From positions 1,612,001 to 1,676,000 of the forward strand of contig JBCAQO010000006.1 in the NCBI GenBank assembly GCA_039111635.1: a DNA stretch of 64,000 bases. The letters run 5' to 3'. A model generated the notes under the pieces. The model saw only the letters and a list, made by a program, of their open reading frames with translations. It was not told the DNA's origin and did no database searches. This document shows positions 8,632 to 19,704 of this stretch, one piece after another (the first letter of the stretch is position 1; each line of letters begins with the position of its first letter). The translations under genes were made by a program, and so were the position numbers. Origin of the DNA: Heterobasidion occidentale (Eukaryota > Basidiomycota > Agaricomycetes > Russulales > Bondarzewiaceae).

Positions 8632-9214
8632 TGTTATGACTTGACCTGTCGAGGCCCTTCAGGGTCAGTCTATCCGATGGTTCAAGCATCATATGCTAGG
8701 TGACTCTACTCTAGAGCATATATCAAGGTATTTGGCATGTCCTCAGGAGCCGACTAGTCTGATGGTTCTTCAAGACATCGGAAGAGGGTATATGACAGGG
8801 TCATGGATAGAGCGGCTTAGTAAAATAGGCATTCACATGCCATGGGCTTAGGGCTTATGGGTAAGCACCTTGTTGCATCTGGATGGATTGGTGCAACTGG
8901 AGAAGTATAAGAGTAGGCACTGACTGAGAGAGATGGCGACACACGCTTTCCTAGGATGGGTAACTGGAGAAGCATACGGACTCTTACCCTACGCCCTATA
9001 CAGTATATAAGGCCCATAGAATAGGCTGAGGAACTTCAGTCTATTCTCTTTGTTCTTTCTGTATCCTCACATACAGAACTTCGTGTAGGATCACTGCGAC
9101 CACTCCTATATTACATCCTCTAATACAGTCGAGACTCCATCCCTCACTTAGTCCATCATGCAACCTAGGGAAGAACCTGTTACTCTTGGGTTACTGAATA
9201 AGCAGTTTGTAACA
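8632..9214 (+). repeat. 5' LTR of E2
   Basis: 583 bp, TGTTATGACTTGACC to CAGTTTGTAACA. TATATAA is at 9004-9010 and the inferred transcript start AGTCTATTCTC at 9038. The left flank is inverted gag sequence ending CTTGC. Confidence 0.92.
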
Positions 9215-9226
9215 CTAGAATAGACT
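9215..9226 (+). promoter_or_regulatory. Primer-binding site for self-priming
   Basis: CTAGAATAGACT follows the LTR directly. Its last ten bases, AGAATAGACT (9217-9226), are the exact complement of AGTCTATTCT at the inferred 5' end of the transcript (9038-9047). No tRNA 3' end match is evident. This is the arrangement known from Tf1 and related chromoviruses, where the RNA 5' end primes reverse transcription. Confidence 0.7.
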
Positions 9227-9352
9227 CGCTTTTACCCCTACCTTGCACCACACTCTGCTTGCTGCCACACTCTCTCACATAATCCTTGTTGGCGGAGCCA
9301 TAGACCTCCACCGAAGAGCGTTACTTCACACACCCTGGAGCAAGACCTAGGC

Positions 9353-11740
9353 CTAGGATTTCCACCAGGCACTAGACAAACTAATAACCAACTTCAACAG
9401 AACCATTGCCCTATCCATCAAAGGGGAAACCACTGGTTTTACTCTGACACCAATCAGCCAGCTCCCCCAAACTTTGATAATTGCTTGTACAGAGAAGGAC
9501 AATACTTCTTCACAAGAGAAGACAAAACAGAAGCTGAGTGGGCTTGGGACAAAATAACAGAAGACTAGGTAGTGCCACCCCAGTACAGAGAATCCAAACT
9601 GGAAATTCCAAATGCATCGGAAAAGGAAGAAGAAACATCCAAGTCCGAGTCCTCGGATATTCAAACACCAATCAACATCCGAAATCCCCAAAGTAATACC
9701 AATATGTTGGCACAAGGAACAACAAACCCCCCTACTACAGCCCCACAGTCCAGAAGAGGCAAACTCAAACTTCCTGACAACTTCTCGGACGATAGGTATT
9801 AAGAGCCGGCTCATAACACATGATATATGATCACCTGATCATATGACATGCGGTCTATGACCAACAAATATGACCTATATCTGGTGACCGACCCCTTGAC
9901 TTCACCAACAGACATTGAGTTATCTTATCTTATCTTTTGTCCCTAGATTAACAATCAGTTACATCACTGACATCATTGATTGCATCATAGATTACTTGAT
10001 CGTTGATCATTACTTCTATTTTGCCTCGGTGCCTTAAGCACAGACCTTCTGTAGATCATGCCCTAAAGCAGATCATGTATATATAGAACGAGCCAGAGAC
10101 CTGTCTCGCTAGCTCGTTCACCTTTGTTACTTCCCTACTTGTTCTTACCCTTGACCTTTGGTACTAGCCATACCTCTACTACATCATAGTCTTTGCCAAT
10201 AGGCCAGACCTTTGATTGTCAATGGAACATCTGCTTGAGCATCAGTTTGACTTGCCTTGTGCTTCTCTCTATCATCATCCTCAACCACTCAGTCATCATC
10301 TCGATACTGGCTACGTTCTACACAAGACTAGCAATATTCTATCTTGACCTTAGTGGACAGCATATCTACTGTCATCCAGGCCCGCATCAGGTTGTACCCT
10401 CACATCTGTGGGAAAACCTTTGTGCCTTCTTGGAGACATGATACCATCATAACTCTCTTGTGCATTCCAAATTACGCACACAGTTAGCCGCTGGTGCTTT
10501 CATCGGATGCACTTGGATTTGGCACGTCCCTCAGTGACTCAGGAGCCTCCTGACACATCATGTGCAAAGACCAGGTCTTAACAATAGGACACAATCACAG
10601 AAGTTCATATTGAACTGCCTCCTCCTCTTTGCAACAGAATCAGATTGGTACCAGACCGATAAGGACAAAGTTTCCCTAGTCCTCTTATGCATGAGATACG
10701 GCACCACCGGCATATGGGTAGAAAATTTCCTCAAGAAGACGGTTGGAGTGGATTCACCAGAAAACCTTGAAACCTGGACAGACTTCCTTGCCAGCTTCAA
10801 GCTCCAATTCAAGGAGTCCAACGTAAAGGACAAAGCTAGAAGCACCCTTATGTTCTTTTCCCAGAGAAAAATGATGGTAGACAAATACTCCAATCAATTC
10901 GCCCTCATAGCCGCAGACGTTGATATCACCGACAAGGAACAAGTTTGTTACCATCAAAGAGGACTAGACCCGAAGGTCATGGAAAAAATCTATGACAAGG
11001 AAACTCCGCAGAGCAATACAATCCAAGATTGGATTAACACGGCCTGCAAAGTAGATGGACGTCTCAGAGCCCAAAGTGCTCAAAAGGCGATCCTTGCCAA
11101 CTCCACCTCATTTCAATGTGACTTCCTCAATCACTTTCACCTCCAACCCTCACCCAGCTATAACTCTACTACCACACCTCGCAGAATGAATAACCAAGTA
11201 ATTGCATGGACATCGACACCTCTCGCAAAAGAGACACCATTTGCTAGAAACACACTTACGATGGCAAGCCTGAGACCACTTGTTTTAACTGTAGGAAATC
11301 AGGGCATTGGGCAGCTGACTGTTGCTCTCCACGTAGAGGCATTCTGCGGTCTTGCAGAAATTGGCGCCATCCGATGGGTGGAAGAGGTAGAGAAGCTTGT
11401 GCTGCAGATATGGAGGACAAAGACAACCAAGAACCCCAGCTGGGGGACGACATGAGACTTCATCGAGGATTGGAGGAGGGGAGTTCTCATGGCCACCACT
11501 GTCGGGTATCACAACCTGGTAATCCGGTGGAACGTGAGGACACTTCCAAGTGAAGCGGAGGATCAGGTCAGAGGAATGAAGAGTGCTACATACCACCTAA
11601 TGGACAACAAGGCAATGGACCCATCCATGATGCTGCTAGCATTCGAGCGCTCTTCAAGGAAGTAGGAGAGGCCGAGCCAAAAAGATGTTAGTGGATCTAG
11701 CAGAGGATTTTCCCTGACCTCTCCTTCACTAGCCAAAGAG
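9353..11740 (+). pseudogene. gag: Gypsy gag of E2, split by a solo LTR
   Basis: The N-terminal part (DTNQPAPPNFDNCLYREGQ, then after a stop near 9567 PPQYRESKLEIPNASEKEEE and PQSRRGKLKLPDNFSDDR) is broken by LTR Y1 at 9797. It resumes at 10584 with TQSQKFILNCLLLFATESDW and a Ty3-type capsid region: VENFLKKTVGVDSPENLETW, MMVDKYSNQFALIAADVDIT and DWINTACKVDGRLRAQSAQK. The zinc knuckle near 11285-11325 is out of frame with the capsid reading, so there is at least one frameshift after about 11130. E0 and E3 show the same protein, which makes the assignment firm. It cannot be made as one product. Confidence 0.88.
9797..10583 (+). mobile_element. Solo LTR Y1 in E2 gag
   Basis: 787 bp, flanked by a perfect 5-bp target duplication ATAGG (9792-9796 and 10584-10588). 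It starts TATTAAGAGCCGGC and ends CAGGTCTTAACA. A second copy is Y2 (40499-41395), which also starts with TA rather than TG. TATATATAG at 10078-10086 gives plus-strand orientation. No coding part is present, so it fits a solo LTR left by LTR-LTR recombination. Confidence 0.88.
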
Positions 11741-11746
11741 AGGGGG

Positions 11747-12784
11747 TTGAGGAAACCTGAGTATGAGTCCCCATCATGTATTCAAATCAGAGAAATAAAC
11801 AGCCACATTGTTACTTCCATCCAACTTGACATGCAATTAACAACTCGAGGAAGAAGCGCTGGAGCTAGAGCTGCCATCAACTCAGCTTGCAAAGGGATCT
11901 TGGTGAATGAAAGATGGGTACGAAGACACAACCTTCCAACCTACCCTTTAAAATGCCCTATCTGTGTTTGCAACGTCAACAACACCATCAACAAGGCGGG
12001 CCTTATTCAACGAGGCCTAGACGCAAATCTCACCATCAGGGACAGACGGGAGAGAACTCACACTGAACGCATCCAGATTTTTATCACCAATCTAGGGAGA
12101 GATGACATGCTCCCAGAAGCAAATTGGTTGAAGTACCACGACCCCTTCATCGGGTGGAGGTGTTGTGAAGTGCATTTTGATCGGTGCCCCCAAGATTGCC
12201 GACAACCATATGGGTTTACCAAGGCAAGAGAAGAGCCTACCAAGAAGGAATAGCTAGCAAAACTACACGGTGACAAGAGTCCTCAGCGAACAAAACCACA
12301 TCTTGTCTCGGAACCAATAAGACCTTCATGGGTATGGACTAAAGAGCAATGGCGACAAGTCTCCACGAAGGAATGGAAAACTTGGTTCATGGAGCTGCTT
12401 GAGCACAAATTCCAACAACACAAAGCCTCAGAATGGCTTAAGGAGCAAGTGGCCAAAAAGAAGAAACACTGGCAAACTCAACAAGAGACAGCCAAGAGCA
12501 AATTTTCAAAAAAAGTTGCCAAAGAGGCGCAAGTACTGTTTGACTCCCTTGCGCAGGAAAACGAGGAAGAACCTGTCATTAGAAAGGTAGCTCCTAAACC
12601 CTCCGGATTTGCCAGTTTCGACGAAGACCTCGAGGAAGAAATTGACACGACCGACTTGAAGAGTCACGTGCCATCAGAATACCACTCCTACCTCAACATC
12701 TTCAGTGAAAGACGATCACAGAGACTCCCCAGACACACTATATGGGACCACGCGATAGATCTGAAACCATTTTTCAAACCATAG
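11747..12784 (+). pseudogene. pol: Gypsy protease-like region and linker of E2
   Basis: The first block reads IVTSIQLDMQLTTRGRSAGA, then RAAINSACKGILVNERWVRR at the retropepsin active-site position and IFITNLGRDDMLPEANWLKY further on, ending at a stop near 12253. The catalytic Asp has become Asn here (N codon 11879-11881), and the Gly of the usual D-S/T-G is Ala. E0 has D-S-A and E3 N-S-T. The second block (12389-12784) is a Lys-rich linker (EWLKEQVAKKKKHWQTQQET) leading to SEYHSYLNIFSERRSQRLPR and WDHAIDLKPFFKP, the usual lead-in to gypsy RT, and ends in a stop. Confidence 0.8.
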
Positions 12785-14040
12785 GCTCCAAGGATATTCC
12801 CTCTGAGCCTGGAGAAGCATGACGAGCTGGGAAATTTCATTAAGGAGCATCTTTTGAGAGGAACAATACGTCGGTCAACTGTGCATAGTGCAGCCTCCTT
12901 CTTCTTCATAAGTAAGAAGGAGGGAAAACTCCATCCAGTACAGGATTACCGCCACCTCAATGAACACACCTTTCGAAATGTGAGCCCCCTACCACTGATC
13001 CCTGAACTGTTGGACATTATCCGAGGGGCCACAATATTTTCAAAACTGGATGTGTGGTCGGGATGCAACAATGTGCGCATCAAGGAAGGAGATGAACCCA
13101 AGGCAGCCTTTTTAATGCCCTTAGGGCTCTTTGAACCCATGGTTATGTTCTTTGGGCTCTGCAACTCCCCAGCAACCTTCTAGGCTATGATGAATATGAT
13201 CTTCTAAGACCTCATCCTTGTCTGGAAAATTGCGGTATACATGGACAACATCATCATCTTCTTGAAAACCACAACAGAACATATCAAAATTGTTCAAGAA
13301 GTCCTCCAAATCCTCAGAGACAATGATCTATACCTCAAACAAGAAAAATGCAAGTTCCACAAGGTCAAACTGAGTTACTTGGGGTACATTGTATCAAAGG
13401 ATCATGTTCCAATGGAAGATTCGAAGGTGGACGCTATTCAAAAGTGGCCAGCTCCCCGCACAGTTTGTGACATTTGCTCCTTTTTGGGTCTAGGAAACTT
13501 CTATTGGCGATTTATTGACAAATCACGCTGATTGCATGACCGTTACACGACCTTACAAAAAAGGACACAAAATAGGACTGGACCACGGAATGCCAACAGG
13601 CTTTTGACAAATTAAAGAACACCTTTATCAGTAAACCTGTCCTGCTGTACCCTGATCCGATGCGACCATACCGACTGGTTACTGATGCCTCTTTAACCGC
13701 ATATGGTGCAGTCCTTTTGCAGGAAGGACCTGACAACAACTAGCACCCGGTCGCCTACCTCTCCGGATTGTTCTTACCCCCGGAGCGAAACTATGATGTG
13801 CACGACCGCAAGTTACTTGCCATTATCAAAGCATTGGAACACTGGAAACACTATCTCAAAGGCGCACAAAACCCCTTCAAAATCTGGACAGATCACAAGA
13901 ACCTGGTCTACTTTCAGACCACGCAAGACTTTTCCAGACGACAAGTGCACTGAAGTCTGTTTTTGTCATGATTTGATTTTCAGCTCAGTTATAAAGCCAG
14001 AACAACAAATCACGCAGATGCTCTGTCCAGGTATCTAGAC
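12785..14040 (+). pseudogene. pol: Gypsy RT and RNase H of E2
   Basis: RT blocks are in order: LEKHDELGNFIKEHLLRGTI, SAASFFFISKKEGKLHPVQD, YRHLNEHTFRNVSPLPLIPE, IFSKLDVWSGCNNVRIKEGD and FGLCNSPATF. The active site is AVYMDNIIIF (YMDN 13238-13249) instead of YxDD. The end (SFLGLGNFYWRFIDKS) leads into RNase H with VTDASLTAYGAVLLQEGP and HDRKLLAIIKALEHWKHYLK. In-frame stops occur near 13184, 13207, 13531 and 13742 (a Trp codon in E1) and 13953, and small indels break the frame. Not functional. Confidence 0.9.
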
Positions 14041-14052
14041 CTTAGTGAGGGG

Positions 14053-15630
14053 GTGGAATTGGATAACAAGGCACAGACTCTACTCCCGTCCAAACTGTTC
14101 ATCGAGTCCAGCGAAACATTGGTAGAACCAAGTAAAAGCATACACATCAAGGCAATGGAACTCATATTCTCAGACATCCTCTCCCTCATTCAACACTCAC
14201 GTTCAGAACACAATCTGTTAGTCAATGTGGCCTTGAAGAAACTGCTAGAAAAAGTACCAAAAGCAATGAAAGGACATCTAGGACATTGGACCCACAAAAA
14301 TGGCATCACACAATGTGATGGCTATATATGTGTCCTAAAAGATAATCTCCTTCGTGAAATGATTGTCAAGACACATCATGATACCATGGCCACAGGACAC
14401 CCAGAATGAGAAAAGACCCTGGAACTGGTACAACGCCATTATTGGTGGCCAAGCATGACCAAATTTGTCAAACAATATGTGGATGGATGTGGAATTTGCC
14501 AATTTACCAAGAATCTCCCCCACAAGACCCATCTACCAATTCACCCGCTAGAAACCACGAATGCCCCTTGGCGTTTCGTATCTACCGACTCCATAACAGA
14601 CCTCCCAGAAAGCAGAGGGTACGACTCAATAAACATAGTGGTGGACCAGGGCCTGTCAAAAGGGATAGTCATAACCCCATGTAAGAAGACAATTATGGCA
14701 GAAGAGACCACGACGCTCTTCCAGGACAATGTGTTTAAACGGTACGGTCTACCAACCAAGGTGGTATCTGATAGAGGCCCCCAGTTTGCGGCAAAATTCA
14801 CACAAGAACTGTGGAAAGGGCTATGCATCACTCCGGCCCTTAGCATGGCTTATCACCCCCAGACAGATGGAGAAACGGAACAGGTAAATCAAGAGATTGA
14901 ACAATTCCTGCGGATATTTTGCAACTACCACCAAGATAAATGGGTAGACTTGCTTCCCTTTGCAGAATTCTCCCACAATACCTAAAGACACTCTGCCACC
15001 GGGAAATCGCCATTCAAAGTCCTCTATGGGTTCAACCCGCCAGATTTGGTTGACTCAGCACTGGAGACCAAGGTGCCTGCTGTAATAGAACATTTACAGC
15101 TGATCAAGGAAGTCCAAGAGGATGTAGCAGCCAGTCTACAAATAGCAGTGCAGCACGCCAAGAACCAAGACCTGCACAGGAAACTCCCGCAGTAGAAAAC
15201 AGGAATCCAAGTCTGGTTAGAAGGGACCCACATTTGGATGACCCATCTAAAGTTCAAACTGGCACCTAGATGTTATGGTCTTTTTCAAGTGACTGAAAGA
15301 ATCGGCGCTCTGGCTTATTGGCTGAAGATACCTGAAACATGGAAGATGCATCCAGTATTTCATGCCTCCGTGCTCACAGAATATCACAAGACAGAGGCCC
15401 ATGGGAAGAAATTTCCAAGGCCTGCCCCAAACATCCTAAATGAAGAAGAGCACTACGAAGTGGAGGCCATTTTAGATTCAAAACATCAAGGTCGGGAAAC
15501 CAAATACCTCGTCAAGTGGGTTGGATACTCTGAAGCAAAAATATGGCTGACAAGGCGCTTTGTAAATTCTACAAAAGATATCCAAACAAGCCCCAACCCG
15601 TGGCAATTAGGATCTAGGAAAGGTATATAA
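14053..15630 (+). pseudogene. pol: Gypsy integrase and damaged chromodomain of E2
   Basis: Integrase zinc finger THHDTMATGHPE...CGICQFTK, then the core with STDSITDLPE, SDRGPQFAAKF and DGETEQVNQEIEQFLR. A stop at about 14408 and another at about 14985 break it. The C-terminal domain carries on at 15238 (LKFKLAPRCYGLFQVTERIG). The chromodomain starts normally (HYEVEAILDSKHQGRETKYL, VKWVGYSEA), then a deletion of a few tens of bases removes the DKTWEPF stretch and shifts the frame, so the second cage Trp is gone. E1 and E3 keep it. Confidence 0.88.
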
Positions 15631-15673
15631 GGGGAGATAAATCTCCTCCTTAGAACAGGAACCTTTCCATTAC

Positions 15674-16516
15674 ATGTCCAACCACTCCTTCCTATATTAC
15701 CCCCCAGAACGCGCCATGCTCATTGATGAAGGAACTACCTCGTCACCATCAAGAAACCCTTCCCTGGATATCATCCTTGCTGTCGCCAACCCTGACACTG
15801 GACGGCCTGGCCAAAGCAGCCGTCCAGAGACTCCAGAGGGAGTTCTCGTGCCCATCTCTGTCCACCCCACTATGATTACTCTCAAAAATAGAAGAGATCC
15901 AAGAACCCCACTTCGGGCTAAGGGAACTCATGATGACCACCATGAAGGATGTCAAGAAGAAAGAAGGGCTAGTCCATTGGCAGCTCCAAGATTGGCTGCG
16001 ATGATAACTCCAGGAGCACTGGTACCAGACCTGCAAGGCTTGAGAAGATCTCGAGACCTTGAAAATCTGGCACCAGTTACAGATGTTGAACAAGCTATAC
16101 TGGAACCAACAATGGTTGGTGCACCGGCTACCAAACCAGGAAGACCCCTTGCCTGTAGTGGAGATCTGCACCCCCAAGAATTGGAAGGACTAGGAGATGC
16201 AACATTCCAGCGTACCTCAATATTGGTGGTAATTCAGATGGCCACGGCATTGGCCTTGCAGAAGCTCGCTAACTTCCTGGCAGGACAATCGGGGAGCGAG
16301 AACAGCAACATACCCTGGCATTTGGCAGACGCCAGCAACCAGGTCCGGTTTTTGGCCTATACAGAGAACCATAGAGCCGCATCCTGGTACGCTAGAGGAA
16401 GTGATGGGGCCTACGCCCTTCTTATTCACCCAGACAAATTCTCGTCCTTCATCAATTTGGAGCTCCTCCCTGCCCTTATATCCAACACCAACGCACCTCA
16501 CTCACCACCCGTTTAG
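15674..16516 (+). CDS. Post-pol reading frame of E2 (unknown function)
   Basis: A 280-residue open frame, MSNHSFLYYPPERAMLIDEG onward. Its start matches E1 (2316) and E3 (25959). Its second half carries DLHPQELEGLGDATFQRTSI, VIQMATALALQKLANFLAGQ, HRAASWYARGSDGAYALLIH and NLELLPALISN, all conserved with E1. Its middle (about RRDPRTPLRAKGTHDDHHEG) is not the conserved frame: there the conserved residues GLRELMMTTMKDVKKKEG lie in another frame. So this open frame joins pieces of two reading frames and may not reflect the ancestral product. No recognised domain. Confidence 0.5.
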   Translation: MSNHSFLYYPPERAMLIDEGTTSSPSRNPSLDIILAVANPDTGRPGQSSRPETPEGVLVPISVHPTMITLKNRRDPRTPLRAKGTHDDHHEGCQEERRASPLAAPRLAAMITPGALVPDLQGLRRSRDLENLAPVTDVEQAILEPTMVGAPATKPGRPLACSGDLHPQELEGLGDATFQRTSILVVIQMATALALQKLANFLAGQSGSENSNIPWHLADASNQVRFLAYTENHRAASWYARGSDGAYALLIHPDKFSSFINLELLPALISNTNAPHSPPV

Positions 16517-17040
16517 ACTGACCCTTTCCGCGTCCAACCATGGCGCAACAAAGCCAGAAGGGAGGTACCGACTATGGGGGGTAGAGACGCTACCACCCAG
16601 ACAGAATATCTCTGGACCATGGTACAACGACAGGCATAAAGAGACCAAGAGGCTGTTTCTGCCATTCCAACAGGACAGCCCAGCAGGCAGGACACCAGAA
16701 GCAGCCAGGAGGAGCATCTGCCTTGATACCAAAGGAACAAGAGGCAAGGGGCGAGAGTAGCACCTCAATCTAGAGGAGACAGTCCTTGAGCAACTTGATT
16801 GCAAAATTTGCCGACTATGAGACATCTTCAAGGTGACAGAACTGAAGGAGCGCAATGCTTGGACTAATAGACAAGCTCACAGCCACTGACAACTGGCTCC
16901 AAGAACTGTGACCTGGACTTGAGCCAAGCTAGACACATGGGACAAGGTCAAAGACGGGAACTACAATGACACCGACCCGTATTATCAACCAGACGAAGGA
17001 TACGGAGACTACGTAGACATTAGAGGAGAATATTAGACCA
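16517..17040 (+). pseudogene. End of the post-pol region in E2, broken
   Basis: After the stop at 16516 the E1-like residues go on (TDPFRVQPWRNKARRE, DATTQTEYLWTMVQRQA) with stops. The coiled-coil block EETVLEQLDCKICRL is near 16770-16815 and the acidic tail NDTDPYYQPDEGYGDYVDI near 16965-17030. It matches the end of the E1 post-pol region in order and spacing. No intact frame remains. Confidence 0.65.
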
Positions 17041-19121
17041 GGGAGTTGATGAACCCCTTGTCTCGAGAAGGTGCCAAAGAGAGAAGGACTCTTTGTACCA
17101 CAGGTACCGGTTTCATGCACAGGACACCGAGGAAAATACGTCCACAACAATGTTAAACTACGATAGGAAGGAAAACCTCAAACTTGGGCGACACCCCAAT
17201 CAAGATGTTGACCTGCATGTTGTTAAACTATGAAAAGAGAAGAAGGCAGGGGAAGTACCTGTCTAGCAAGAATTCCTCCGCTTACAAAGGAAAACACACA
17301 AGCGATGTCTCGCTGTCAAGAGGTATTTTGACAGGTGCATGGGTGTCCTGCTAGGATCCCCAGTTTAACAAGACCCTTTCCACATTAGGAGGTCCTTGAA
17401 TAGGATTCAAAAAATACTAGTACACTGGCTACTCGGTGTTGTGGCAATACCGGGGATGCTTAGAATGATGCAAAGAATATGGTGGGAAATTGTGTTGCAT
17501 GCTCACCGTTGGGGAACGATGGAGCTCTTCCTTGCTGTCAAGGTTTGACAGGTGTTTGGTTGTCCCACTTTGGATCGCTAGTTTTACAGGGTCTTTTCCG
17601 CATTAGGGGACCCTACAACTGATGCTAGCACATAGTGTTCATGGCCCACTATGTTGCCAACAGAACCGGAAAAGACATCCACAATGATGTAAAACTACGA
17701 AGGGCTTGGTCCACAATGACTATAAACTAGTTGTCATCTGAAACAATGTCTAAACTACCAAGACCCTCGGAGTGTGGTTACATTCTAGCAGATGGTAGAA
17801 GTGATGACTCCACCGTTGCGGAACCCTGCCAACTAGGTCAAGGTGCTTTTATATTTCATGCGCCCTACAGTAAAAAAATATGGGGTCAACACGGTTCAAT
17901 TCCGTACGAGAGGTTTGGGGATACGGAGCGGGTTGTCGAGCCATCCTACTGGACCACGACTACTCCATGGTGCACCCATTCTACCCTTGAAGTCAGAAGC
18001 AAGAAATTCCGCTTCAAGGGCCAGTCAAGAGGCAACTGGGATAGTGCCTCAGTCCAGCGTCCGTGATGACGTTAAACCATTGCCCTTTGTTCTAGGGGTT
18101 GTATTAGAGCTGGAATTACTCCAGCCTCAATAGTCCACAATGACATTAAACTATTGTCCCTTCAAGCACAGGGATTGTGGGCAGTGACTTTGAAAAAGTC
18201 ACAATCCGTCTGCAATAACGTTAAACTCCACTTACAAGTCTATTCTGGCACCACTCCATAAGTTATCCGGTTTGATATAGCATAAACCGTCACCATCTTT
18301 CTTCAATGGGAACCCTGTCAAGACGGCTGTACTTGGTCTAGGACCCTATGTGCATTACCAATGAAGTTTCCAGCGTACAGAAACGGTCTATCATTTTATT
18401 TACAGGTACCCTTACATTGGAGATGGATAGGTCTGCAACAACCTTGGGTTTAAACTAGCAGGGCAGTCCACAAAGACTTAAGCATAAACTACCCGCAGTC
18501 CACAAAGACTTAAGCATAAACTACCCGACATCTGCAAAGATGAGATAAAACTACGGAGCATCCGGCATGATGTTTAAACTACCAATTATACCTTGAAGCC
18601 ATACCCAAATAATAACTGTTTATGCGGCATGACATCCACTCAAGAAATCATGGACACCAAAGTCTATTCAAGAGACTAGAGGAGTGAAAGTCTATTCTTC
18701 AAAATCCTTACCTCGTGTTCAATACGTGGAGTGAAGCTACATGCTCACTCCCATGTGACAAACAAATACTAGATGAACACTTGACCTCTAACCTAGATGG
18801 GCTACCATATAGGGCTGACAGAGTTAGGGATCTTCAAAAGGGTCCTGCCGGACTCAAAACAAGTCAAGGACTGTGGTTGTTCTTGATAGGTTTGTGGGCC
18901 TAATCTTCGTAAAGTGATCAACCCACACACCTGGAGTCCCCCTCGATACCGGAAATCAAGGAGGAAGAAGATCTATCCTGGAAACACTGAAGCATGGCCT
19001 TCAGCATTTTGAAAGAAGAACAACACATACACCACACACAGACAAGTCTCTAACTCATTCTTCATGAGGCTTGCAAGCAGCGAGTAGTCCTTCCAGGAGT
19101 TAGGACTTAGAGAGGGGGTAA
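17041..19121 (+). repeat. Structured non-coding tail of E2
   Basis: Same order of hairpins and short motifs as the E1 tail, in decayed form. Examples are GTCCACAATGACTATAAACT near 17701, CATC-tgcaaa-GATG at 18529-18542, CATC-cggcat-GATG at 18559-18572, the T-arm-like CACGGTTCAATTCCGTA at 17890-17906, and two CCGCATTAGG-type blocks near 17300-17390 and 17540-17620. It ends in the polypurine tract at 19109-19121. No gene seen. Confidence 0.65.
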
Positions 19122-19704
19122 TGTTATGACTTGACCTGTCGGGACCCTGTGGGGTTGGTCCACCTGATGATCTAAGCATCACATGCTAGGCAGCTCCACT
19201 CCGGAGCATACATCAAGGTATTTGACATGTCCTTAAAAGCTGACTAGTCCAATGGTTCTTCAAGACATCGGAAGAGGGTATATGACAGGGTCATAGGTAG
19301 AGCAGCTTTGTGAGATAGGCATTCACATGCCATGGGCTTAGGGCTTATGGGTAAGCACCTCGCCGTACCTGAATGGATTGGTGTGACTAGAGAAGTACAA
19401 GAGTAGGTGCTGACTGAGAGAGACAGTGACCCATGCTCTCCTGGGATAGGTACCCGGAAAAGTACATGGACTCCTACCCTACGCCCTATACAGTATATAA
19501 GCCCTATAGAATAGGCTGAGGAACTTCAGTCTATTCTCTTTGTTCTTTCTGTATCCTCACATACAGAACTTCGTGTAGGATCGCTGCGACCACTCCTGTA
19601 TTACATCCTATAATACAGTTGAGAATCCATCCCTCACTCAGTCCATTGTGCAACCTAGGGAAGAACCTGTTACTCTTGGGTTACCAAACGAGCAGTTTGT
19701 AGCA
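19122..19704 (+). repeat. 3' LTR of E2
   Basis: 583 bp, TGTTATGACTTGACC to CAGTTTGTAGCA; the last bases differ from the usual GTAACA by one transition. It keeps the TATA box and AGTCTATTCTC. It differs from the 5' LTR at about 8 percent of sites by eye. Confidence 0.92.

Larger units (their letters stand above)
8632..19704 (+). mobile_element. Ty3/gypsy chromovirus E2, full length, decayed
   Basis: A complete element of about 11 kb including an inserted LTR: 5' LTR, primer site, gag, protease, RT/RNase H, integrase, damaged chromodomain, post-pol frame, structured tail, polypurine tract and 3' LTR. Its LTRs differ by roughly 8 percent by eye, mostly transitions. Many codons have become stops, often through CpG-type changes relative to E1. 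The flanking 5-mers (CTTGC left, CCCAA right) do not match, so one side has been rearranged since insertion, or the element is a recombinant. Confidence 0.92.
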
